From positions 4,019,570-4,083,569 of the forward strand of contig NZ_CP042906.1 of the NCBI RefSeq assembly GCF_008728855.1: a stretch of 64,000 bases of DNA, in the 5' to 3' direction. The notes beneath the pieces are model-generated. The model did no database searches and was not told where the DNA came from. It saw only the letters and a list, made by a program, of their open reading frames with translations. Of the stretch, positions 57,486-64,000 are shown piece after piece (positions within the stretch are counted from its first letter, which is position 1; every line of letters starts with the position of its first letter). This stretch comes from Hypericibacter terrae. Lineage in GTDB: Bacteria > Pseudomonadota > Alphaproteobacteria > Dongiales > Dongiaceae. The position numbers were made by a program, and so were the translations under genes.

Positions 57486-58357
57486 GCGTGGCTCCCCTGC
57501 GGCGGCACCCGGCGAGCCCGCAGCGCGAAGACCAACAGCACGGCGATGGCGATGACGGTCGAAAGCGCGGCACCGAAGGGCCAGTTGCGCGAGGAGCTGA
57601 ACTGCATCTGGATCAGGCTGCCGATCAGGAGCTTCTTGCCGCCGCCCAGAAGATCGGGTGCCAGGAACGAACCCAGCGCCGGCGCGAAGACGAGCCCGAC
57701 GCCGGCGAGCGCGCCCGGCTTGGCCAGGGGCCAGACCACGCGTTTGAAGACGGCGATGCGATCGGCATAGAGATCGTAGGCGGCCTCGATCAGCCGGAAG
57801 TCGATCCGCTCCAGCGTCGAATAGATCGGCAGCACCATGAAGGGCAAGAAGGTGTAGACGAGTCCCAGCAGGATCGAGCCGTCGTTGTAGAGCAGCGGCA
57901 ACGGCGCCGACGTGATTCCGACCGCCCGCAGGCCGTCATTGATCAGGCCCTCGTCGCGCAGGATCAGGATCCAGCAATAGGTCCGGATCAGGGTGTTGAT
58001 CCAGAAGGGCAGCGTGATCAGGAACAGCAGGATCCGCCGGCGCGATTCGTTCTGGCAGACGATGTACCAGGCGACGGGCAGCCCCAGCACCAGGCAGATC
58101 AGCGTGGTCGCGACCGCGAGATAAATCGAGCGCAGGATGATGAAGATGTAGTCGGGCGCGAAGACCAGCGTGTCGTCGAAGTCGCGCTGAAACAGGAACT
58201 GGACATAGGCATCGAAGGTCAGGGGCAGGTTCACGCCGCCATAGGGGTTGGCGGTCATGAAGGAGTAGCCCATGGCGATGAACATCGGAATCAGCATGAA
58301 GATTCCGATGACCAGGACGGCCGGCGCGATCAGGAAGAGTGTGCGCTTCGCCCCCAT
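57482..58357 (-). CDS. Polyamine-type ABC transporter permease (PotB-like)
   Basis: A 291-residue permease with six hydrophobic segments and the EAA loop IEAAYDLYADRIAVFKRVVW then PL. The segment LITLPFWINTLIRTYCWILI is typical of PotB. The start at 58357 (MGAKRTLFLIAPA) puts the first helix directly at the N-terminus; upstream Met codons add unrelated residues. It lies 13 bp after the ATPase gene. Confidence 0.92.
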   Translation of the reverse strand: MGAKRTLFLIAPAVLVIGIFMLIPMFIAMGYSFMTANPYGGVNLPLTFDAYVQFLFQRDFDDTLVFAPDYIFIILRSIYLAVATTLICLVLGLPVAWYIVCQNESRRRILLFLITLPFWINTLIRTYCWILILRDEGLINDGLRAVGITSAPLPLLYNDGSILLGLVYTFLPFMVLPIYSTLERIDFRLIEAAYDLYADRIAVFKRVVWPLAKPGALAGVGLVFAPALGSFLAPDLLGGGKKLLIGSLIQMQFSSSRNWPFGAALSTVIAIAVLLVFALRARRVPPQGSHA

Positions 58358-58370
58358 CGCCCGATTCCGC

Positions 58371-59372
58371 TCAGTTCGCCAGCTGGCGTTCGACGCCGTC
58401 CGGCCAGTCGACCGCGACCCGGTCGCCATGCCGGAAACGATCCTCGCTGTCGCGCAGCCGCGCGCGCAGCCTCATGCCTTGCGGCAGCGCCACTTCATAG
58501 AGCGTGTCGAGTCCGAGGAAAGTCACGCCCGAGACGACGCCTTCGATGCGGGCTGGCTTTCCATTCGGGCCCGACCGGATCGAGATCCGCTCGGGGCGCA
58601 CCGTCACGGTGATCGACGAACTCCGGCCCAGCAGATCGCCCGGGATCAGGTTGGCCTCGCCGATGAAGTCGGCGACGAAGCGGCAGTTCGGATTGTCGTA
58701 GATCTCGCGCGGGCTGCCGACCTGGAGGATATGGCCGTCGCGCATGACGGCGATGCGGTCGGACATGGCGAGCGCCTCTTCCTGGTCATGCGTCACCAGG
58801 ATGAAGGCGATGCCGGTCTCGCGCTGCAGCCGCTTGAGCTCGGTCTGCATCTCCTTGCGCAGCTTGAGATCGAGAGCCGAGAGCGGCTCGTCGAGCAGGA
58901 GGACGCTGGGCTTCGGCGCCAGCGCGCGGGCCAGCGCCACCCGCTGTTGCTGGCCGCCCGAGAGCTGGCTGGGTTTGCGCGCGGCGAAGCCGTCGAGCCT
59001 GACGAGCTGGAGCGTCTCGTTCACCCGCGCCGCGATCTCGGCTTCGGGCCAATCCTGCATATCGAGGCCGAAGGCAACGTTCTCGGCCACGGTCATATGG
59101 GGGAAGAGCGCGTAGCTCTGGAAGACGGTATTGACGGGCCGCTTCTGCGGCGGCAGCCCGGCCACGTCGAGCGCGCCGATGCGGATGGCGCCCTCGGTGG
59201 GCCGGTCGAAGCCGCCGATGAGACGCAGCAGGGTGGTCTTGCCGCAGCCCGACGGCCCCAGCAGCGTGAAGAACTCGTTGCTGCCGATCTCGACGCTGAC
59301 GGACTTCAGCGCATAGACCGTCCCGGCATCCCGGGTGATGAAGGCCTTCGAGACGCGTTGCACTTCGATCAT
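58371..59372 (-). CDS. Polyamine-type ABC transporter ATP-binding protein (PotA-like)
   Basis: A 333-residue ABC ATPase with a full set of motifs: Walker A GPSGCGKTT (39-47), signature LSGGQQQR (137-144), Walker B VLLLDEP (157-163), H-loop H195 (VTHDQEEA). A C-terminal TOBE-type domain follows (VRPERISIRSGPNG and onwards). The start at 59372 (MIEVQRVSKAF) is the usual position. It is first in the operon potA-potB-potC-potD-like plus deacylase, divergent from GntR regulator 2. Confidence 0.95.
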   Translation of the reverse strand: MIEVQRVSKAFITRDAGTVYALKSVSVEIGSNEFFTLLGPSGCGKTTLLRLIGGFDRPTEGAIRIGALDVAGLPPQKRPVNTVFQSYALFPHMTVAENVAFGLDMQDWPEAEIAARVNETLQLVRLDGFAARKPSQLSGGQQQRVALARALAPKPSVLLLDEPLSALDLKLRKEMQTELKRLQRETGIAFILVTHDQEEALAMSDRIAVMRDGHILQVGSPREIYDNPNCRFVADFIGEANLIPGDLLGRSSSITVTVRPERISIRSGPNGKPARIEGVVSGVTFLGLDTLYEVALPQGMRLRARLRDSEDRFRHGDRVAVDWPDGVERQLAN

Positions 59373-59516
59373 CGTCCGATCCGACCCCTGAATGGCGACG
59401 GCCCATCCGGCGGCGCGCCTCTTGTCACGGCAGCCCGTCCGGACAGCCGTAGACCGCCGCCTCGCGTTCGCCGCGGCCCTGATTTGACGCGCCGATCCCG
59501 AAAAGCTTCGCAGAAA

Positions 59517-59581
59517 AATTATATTTGTCAAAAGAAAATATATTTTATGATACTTAGAATTTAAACTGAGGATAATATATT
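59517..59581. promoter_or_regulatory. AT-rich operator region between PotA-like gene and GntR 2
   Basis: TATATTTGTCAA, GAAAATATATT (59534-59544) and GATAATATATT (59571-59581) mirror the order and spacing of elements at 53545-53606. The patch lies between the divergent importer operon and GntR gene 2, as expected for a shared operator. Confidence 0.65.
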
Positions 59582-59625
59582 GACTGCCGACCGCAACGGG
59601 CGCGAGCAAAGCCAGAGGGGCCTGG

Positions 59626-60345
59626 ATGGGGCGCGACGCCACGCAGAACCTGACGCAAGGCGCCTATGAAGGGCTGCGGGCCGATCTCCTCGCCTGCCGC
59701 ATCCTTCCCGGCAGCCGGCTCAAGATTCAGAATCTCTGCGACCGCTTCTCGGTCAGCCTCGGCGCCGTGCGCGAAGCGCTCTCGCGCCTGACGTCAGAAG
59801 GCCTGGTCATCTCGGAGCCGCAGCGGGGGTTTCGCGCCGCGCCGATCTCGGTCGCCGATCTGCGCGACCTGACGATGGTGCGGATCGAGATCGAGCGGCT
59901 CTGCATCGCGCGCGCGATCGCGGCGGGCACGGTCGACTGGGAGGCCAAGCTGGTCGCGGCCTTCCACCGGCTGTCACGCACGCCCGAGCGCGCCGTCACC
60001 GACCCGATGCGATCGGACGATGAATGGGCGGATGCCCATGCGGCCTTTCACTGGGCGCTGGTCGAAGGCGCGGACAGCCCCTGGCTCTTGCGCATCCACA
60101 GTCAGCTCTATGCCCAGAGCGAGCGCTATCGCCGGCTCTCGGTTCCGCTCAGCACCGGAGACAGGAATGTCGGCGAGGAGCATCAAAGCATCATGGAAGC
60201 GGCGCTGAAACGCGATACGGCCGGCGCCGTCGCGCTCATGACGCGCCATCTCGCGGTGACGACGGAGATCCTGCTGGGCGCCGACATCGAGAATTCTGCC
60301 GTGCGCCGCGCGGGCGAGGAGCCGGAAGCGGATCGCGGGGAGTAG
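59626..60345 (+). CDS. GntR-family regulator 2 (FadR/FCD type)
   Basis: A 239-residue near-duplicate of the protein at 53649. The HTH (GAYEGLRADLLACRILPGSR, SVSLGAVREALSRLTSEGLV) and FCD segments (VRIEIERLCIARAI, HAAFHWALVEG, RNVGEEHQSIMEAAL) align throughout. Differences concentrate in the ligand domain and C-terminal tail. It is divergent from the importer operon, which it likely represses; recognition-helix identity suggests it can also bind the sites near 53560. Confidence 0.93.
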   Translation: MGRDATQNLTQGAYEGLRADLLACRILPGSRLKIQNLCDRFSVSLGAVREALSRLTSEGLVISEPQRGFRAAPISVADLRDLTMVRIEIERLCIARAIAAGTVDWEAKLVAAFHRLSRTPERAVTDPMRSDDEWADAHAAFHWALVEGADSPWLLRIHSQLYAQSERYRRLSVPLSTGDRNVGEEHQSIMEAALKRDTAGAVALMTRHLAVTTEILLGADIENSAVRRAGEEPEADRGE

Positions 60346-60382
60346 AGACTCCCTCCCCTTCGACTGCCTCGGTCTCTTTTTC

Positions 60383-60444
60383 TGTCATCGCCGGGCTCGA
60401 CCCGGCGATCCAGGGCCGGAGAGACTGGATGCCCGGATCAAGTC
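60383..60444. repeat. Left part of a palindromic repeat element split by the IS
   Basis: TGTCATCGCCGGGCTCGACC begins a hairpin (60383-60413), and GATGCCCGGATCAAGTC begins a second one whose other arm (CGGGCATGACA) lies at 61728-61738. Removing the IS and one target copy rebuilds a composite element bounded by TGTCAT and ATGACA. Confidence 0.75.
60436..60444. repeat. Target-site duplication, left copy
   Basis: GATCAAGTC directly abuts the left inverted repeat and recurs at 61719-61727 after the right one. Because of local symmetry the duplication could equally be read as 7 or 11 bp. Confidence 0.8.
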
Positions 60445-61718
60445 CACGGCTGTCCGGTTCCGGTTTCAGCTCCATTGTAGCGCCATTTGATGTGGGTTCG
60501 GAATTGGGGCGGTTTCGGGTTCGAGCAGGCGGTCGATGCGCCTGCGATGCATGAGGTTGGCGCGCACGAGGCGGGCGAAGGCCAACGGGCTGTGACCGTC
60601 CTTGATGGCTTTCTGTGCCAATCGCAACAACAGGAAAGCGATCAGGGCGACGGCGATCTGGATGCGAACGGCGTTCTCGGAAGTGCCGAGAAAGCGGGTG
60701 ATTTTCAGGGTCTGCTTGACCCACCGGAAGAACAGCTCGATCGCCCAGCGGCGCTTGTAGAGGTCTGCGATCTCCTGGGCGCTGGCGTCGAGATCGTTGC
60801 ACAAGATGCGCAGGATCTTGCCGGTTTCGGTCTTCACGCGGATCTCGCGGACCGGGTCTTGGAAGGGGTTTTTGCGGCTGGCGGCTTGGCGGGCCGGGAG
60901 ATATCCGATCCGGTCGGAGAGAATGGCGCTGCCCCGGGGCAGGGCGTTCTCGGCGACGAGGGTCAGGGGTGTGTTGGATTTGAAGCGAGTGACGATGCGG
61001 CATCCGGCAGCGTCCAGCTTGGCCCACCAGGCATAGTCGTAATAGCCGAGGTCGAAGACATAGGTGGCGCCGGGCTCGACCGGCATGTCGTGGGCGGGGG
61101 TAATGTCGTTGACATTCGCCGCACTGACAGCGGCATAGATGGGGCGGTCGGCGTCGGGATCGTAGATCACATGCAGCTTGGCGCCGCAGACGCCGGCGCT
61201 GAAACGGGCCCAATCGGCGCTCAGACCGCTCAATCGCAAGCCAGTGGAATCGATCAGATAGGTGGTTTCGGCGATCTTGCGGCGCAGCCCGCGATGGGCC
61301 TGCTTGATCATCACGGCGAGCAACTCGGCGAACAGCCCGCTCGGCCTTATGGCATTGGCATCGGCCAGCGTCGAACGGCGAACCTCGCCCGTTCCCAGGT
61401 GATAGAGCCGCGCCGCGTGGCTCGTCAGCCCGCTCACGATCTCCCGCAGGCTCGTCGCGCCCGAAAGCTGGCCGTAGAGCAGCGCCACGAACTGGCCCTT
61501 GGTCGTCAACCGCCGCACCCGAGCATCGCTATTGTGGGCCTCGACCAGCCGATCGAAGTCGAGCCACGCAACCTGCTTAAGAACCGAATGAAATACGCTA
61601 TTCTGGTGCCGCATGGCGCTGACCCTCTGCCCGTGTCCCGAAACGTTTGCCGACGTTCAGGACCGAGTAGAATCAACGCCATGCACCGCGTCCACAAAAA
61701 CTCAACCGGACAGCCGTG
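60445..61718 (-). mobile_element. IS4-family insertion sequence, apparently complete
   Basis: A 1274-bp element with perfect 15-bp terminal inverted repeats, CACGGCTGTCCGGTT (60445-60459) and AACCGGACAGCCGTG (61704-61718). A 9-bp target duplication flanks it and one intact transposase gene lies inside. Perfect ends and duplication imply a recent insertion. It landed in the loop of a palindromic repeat. Confidence 0.92.
60466..61614 (-). CDS. IS4-family transposase
   Basis: A 382-residue DDE transposase. An N-terminal helical region (FHSVLKQVAWLDFDRLVEAH) precedes the catalytic core: the first Asp in TTYLIDSTGLRLSG, the second in YVFDLGYYDYAWW, and the Glu in the family Y-(2)-R-(3)-E-(6)-K motif (YKRRWAIELFFRWVKQ). 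No frameshift or internal stop is seen, so it is probably active. Confidence 0.95.
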   Translation of the reverse strand: MRHQNSVFHSVLKQVAWLDFDRLVEAHNSDARVRRLTTKGQFVALLYGQLSGATSLREIVSGLTSHAARLYHLGTGEVRRSTLADANAIRPSGLFAELLAVMIKQAHRGLRRKIAETTYLIDSTGLRLSGLSADWARFSAGVCGAKLHVIYDPDADRPIYAAVSAANVNDITPAHDMPVEPGATYVFDLGYYDYAWWAKLDAAGCRIVTRFKSNTPLTLVAENALPRGSAILSDRIGYLPARQAASRKNPFQDPVREIRVKTETGKILRILCNDLDASAQEIADLYKRRWAIELFFRWVKQTLKITRFLGTSENAVRIQIAVALIAFLLLRLAQKAIKDGHSPLAFARLVRANLMHRRRIDRLLEPETAPIPNPHQMALQWS

Positions 61719-61727
61719 GATCAAGTC
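61719..61727. repeat. Target-site duplication, right copy
   Basis: A second GATCAAGTC directly follows the right inverted repeat of the IS. The repeat arm CGGGCATGACA continues from here to 61738. Confidence 0.8.
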
Positions 61728-61832
61728 CGGGCATGACAGGAATGGTGAGAGCGAGCCCAGCGGCAGCCCCCACCCCAGCCTCCCCCTCAAGCGGGGAGGT
61801 GAAGCAAGGAAGGCTCAGCCGCGAAGCGAGCG

Positions 61833-63809
61833 TCACACCTTCATCGGCAGGATCAGCATCGGCACGCCGCGCATATGGAGCTCGCGCTGCATGGCGAGCG
61901 CGGTCTGGTTGTGCAGCAGGCGGGTGACCAGGTTCTCGCGCTGGAAAAGAAGTTTCGAGGCGAGGAAGACGCAGTCGGGATACTCCGCCAGCACCTTGTC
62001 CGCGAGCTGCGTCAGTTCGGCCATCACGTCGGCGCCGAGCCGGTAATAGGCGGCCGCCGCCATGCCGCGGCGCTGGCAGTAATTCACGAACTGGTCGAGG
62101 CTCGCCTTCACCTCTCCCTCGAGCTGCTTCAGCGCGTCCTCGCTGCGGAAGCTGGAGGAATCGATTTCGCCGACGCGCAGGAAAATATAGTTCTTGAAGC
62201 GGTCGCCGAAGAGCTTGCGGGCGGTCAGCAGCGTATGCATGCCCGAACCCGTATTGGCGCCGATCAGGAAGACCGCGGTCGGCTTCTTGGGATCGAGCGG
62301 CGGCGGCTTGTCGACCGGGCCGCCGGGTGCGGTCGCCGCGAAGAGCGCGTCGACCTTCGCCATCTGACGGCGATGCTCCTCGTAATACTGCCGGATCATC
62401 AGACAGAGGCCGATCACGAGGCCCGTGATCAGGATCGTCATCCAGGCGCCTTGCGTGAACTTGGTATAGACCGTGACGCCCAGGATGCCGCCGGTCACGA
62501 CGGTGCCGAGGATCGCCAGCAGCAGGCGTCCGATGCGCGGGCGGCCGTGGCGCAGCTCGGCCAGCCAATGCACCAGGAGGCCGGCGAAGCTGAGCGCGAA
62601 GCTGATGAAGACGTTGATGCTGTAGAGCACGACGATGATGCTGACCTGGCCGCCGGTCAGGATCAGCACCCCCACCGCCGAGAGGCCCATCATCAGCACG
62701 CCGTTCTGCGTCACCAGCCGGTTCGAGAACTGGGAGAACTGATGCGGAACCCAGCGGTCGGCCGCCATGTTGGCGAGCACCGCGGGGCCCCCGAGGAAAC
62801 CGGTATTGGCGGCGACGAACAGCAGGCCGGCCGCGAAAGCGAGGGTCATCAGCATGACGACCGGCAGCACCGGCGAATCCGCGCCCAGCAATTGCTCGAG
62901 GATCAGGCGGAAGGTCGCGGCGTTGAGGGTCCGGCCATGCTCGGGCACCACCGCCCAGAGCAGATAGAGGATGATCAGGCCGCCGGCGGTGAAGGCCAGC
63001 GAGGTCGCCATATAGGCCATGGTCCATCGCGCGCTGCGGACCCGCGGCTCCTTCAGCATATGGACGTTGTTCGAGACCGCCTCGATGCCGGTATAGGTGC
63101 CGCCGCCCAGCGCGAAGGCCTGCAGCACGACAGCGAGCATCGCCGGCAGCCCGATGGCGCCGACCAGATTGCGGGTTTCCGTGATCGTGTCCGGAACCAG
63201 GGTCGGCAACCGGTCCGCATGCATCGACATGCCGAGCACGATCAGGCCGCCATGGGTGACCAGGAATCCCAGGAAGATCGGCATCAGCACCAGCACGACC
63301 TCCTTGATGCCGCGCAGGTTCGCGACCAGGAGCGCCAATGTGATGACAATTTCGACCGGCAGCTTCCAGGGCTGCCATTCCACCGGAAGCAGGCTGAAGA
63401 GCGCGTCGACACCGCTGGCGATCGAGATGGCGATCGTCAGCATGAAATTGACGATCAGCGCCGAGCCCGAGACCAGGCCGGCCTTCGGGCCCAGCAGCAC
63501 CGAGGCGATGCGGTAACCGCCGCCGCCCTGGGGGAAGAGCTCGATGACCTGGATATAGCCGAGGCAGATGATGAAGACGGTGATCGCCGTCGCCACGGCG
63601 AGATAGAGCGCCAGATGGTTGTAGCCCATCAGCGCGAGGAAGGATTCCTCGGGTCCGTAGTTGGCCGACGAGAGTCCGTCCGCGCCCAGCCCGACCCAGG
63701 CCAGGAAGGCGACCAGCAGCATGCCTTCGCGATGCTGGCTCGCCAGCGGATTGCGCGGCGCACCGATCACGATGCGCTTCAGGCGCTTGAAGTAGGCCCT
63801 TCCAAACAT
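61833..63809 (-). CDS. APC-superfamily permease with C-terminal cytosolic domain (KimA-like)
   Basis: A 658-residue membrane protein with about 12 helices in the first 480 residues, starting with GADGLSSANYGPEESFLALM and GGGGYRIASVLLGPKAGLVS, typical of APC transporters. A soluble C-terminal domain of about 150 residues follows (PTAVFLIGANTGSGMHTLLT, FLRVGEIDSSSF), resembling the regulatory Rossmann domain of KimA-type K+ importers. Substrate may be K+ or an amino acid. A GC-rich palindrome lies about 30 bp after the stop. Confidence 0.88.
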   Translation of the reverse strand: MFGRAYFKRLKRIVIGAPRNPLASQHREGMLLVAFLAWVGLGADGLSSANYGPEESFLALMGYNHLALYLAVATAITVFIICLGYIQVIELFPQGGGGYRIASVLLGPKAGLVSGSALIVNFMLTIAISIASGVDALFSLLPVEWQPWKLPVEIVITLALLVANLRGIKEVVLVLMPIFLGFLVTHGGLIVLGMSMHADRLPTLVPDTITETRNLVGAIGLPAMLAVVLQAFALGGGTYTGIEAVSNNVHMLKEPRVRSARWTMAYMATSLAFTAGGLIILYLLWAVVPEHGRTLNAATFRLILEQLLGADSPVLPVVMLMTLAFAAGLLFVAANTGFLGGPAVLANMAADRWVPHQFSQFSNRLVTQNGVLMMGLSAVGVLILTGGQVSIIVVLYSINVFISFALSFAGLLVHWLAELRHGRPRIGRLLLAILGTVVTGGILGVTVYTKFTQGAWMTILITGLVIGLCLMIRQYYEEHRRQMAKVDALFAATAPGGPVDKPPPLDPKKPTAVFLIGANTGSGMHTLLTARKLFGDRFKNYIFLRVGEIDSSSFRSEDALKQLEGEVKASLDQFVNYCQRRGMAAAAYYRLGADVMAELTQLADKVLAEYPDCVFLASKLLFQRENLVTRLLHNQTALAMQRELHMRGVPMLILPMKV

Positions 63810-63861
63810 GCTTGCCGGCCGGCGCGGGCGCCGGCCATCCCTTGTCGTTTCTTTGGTCTTC

Positions 63862-64000
63862 TTATCGGCGCAACAGGAACTCGCGGCCGACCTTCACCAT
63901 CGGCTTGCCGTCATATTCGATGATGTCGGCTGTCGCATAGGTTTCGGTCCAGCGCTGTGGCAAATAGGAGCCCGTCCCGATCACGTCGATCGGCGCCTTG
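63862..64000 (-). CDS. C-terminal end of an unknown protein, N-terminus beyond right edge
   Basis: The last 45 codons and the TAA of a minus-strand gene whose start is outside the window. The visible residues (APIDVIGTGSYLPQRWTETY, then EYDGKPMVKVGREFLLRR) match no family that I recognise. It lies 52 bp upstream of the APC permease gene on the same strand, so the two may be co-transcribed. Confidence 0.6.
   Translation of the reverse strand, partial: KAPIDVIGTGSYLPQRWTETYATADIIEYDGKPMVKVGREFLLRR

Noticed and set aside
61875-63923. A long plus-strand frame opposite the APC permease
   Set aside because: Composition is antisense-like and no domain is visible, whereas the minus strand gives a well-formed membrane transporter.

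Overview
The window is GC-rich chromosomal DNA of an alphaproteobacterium. The clade is indicated by two DUF1476 proteins (F1-ATPase inhibitor zeta family), the purC-purS-purQ-purL genes followed by bolA and a monothiol glutaredoxin, and a cyd operon carrying small-subunit genes. A Rhodospirillales or Hyphomicrobiales member is my guess; no rRNA or tRNA gene is present to settle it.

Layout. (a) 1-9.2 kb, minus strand: one operon encoding a 3-hydroxyacyl-CoA-dehydrogenase-type oxidoreductase, a ribose-type (CUT2) ABC importer, a histidinol-dehydrogenase paralogue, a LacI regulator and an unknown helical protein cut by the left edge. Several junctions overlap by 4 nt. Three LacI-like operators at exact 23-bp spacing precede it. 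(b) 9.5-20 kb: small mixed units, namely an MCP remnant, a phosphatase-like protein with a TetR regulator, an aldo/keto reductase, a GFA-fold protein, an acetyltransferase, a three-domain lipoprotein, an NCS1 permease plus metallo-hydrolase divergent from a MerR-XRE-cupin regulator, a CarS-like membrane protein and a metallophosphoesterase. (c) 20.1-23.3 kb: cydP-cydA-cydB-cydX, cytochrome bd oxidase. (d) 23.5-27.8 kb: Fe-S flavin oxidoreductase, aldehyde dehydrogenase and XRE-cupin regulator. (e) 28-36 kb: purB, two zeta paralogues, an NRDE protein, purC-S-Q-L, bolA and grxD. (f) 36-42 kb: two oxidoreductases and a glycosyltransferase group in which one TPR gene carries a frameshift. (g) 42-50.5 kb: rpsD, trmJ, cimA, a LysE exporter, cysS, gltX and an M20 peptidase. 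(h) 50.7-60.3 kb: a catabolic island with FAH hydrolase, amidohydrolase and V4R-like protein on one side, and a polyamine-type ABC importer plus M20 deacylase on the other. Each half is headed by one of two near-duplicate GntR regulators with similar AT-rich upstream sites. (i) 60.4-64 kb: an intact IS4-family element inserted into a palindromic repeat, an APC permease, and the end of an unknown gene.

Housekeeping functions (purines, branched-chain amino-acid precursor, aminoacyl-tRNA synthetases, S4, tRNA methylation, respiration, Fe-S delivery) are interleaved with scavenging modules that each pair a transporter, enzymes and a dedicated regulator. GC-rich palindromic repeats recur between genes. 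I see no CRISPR array, prophage, origin or rRNA/tRNA gene.
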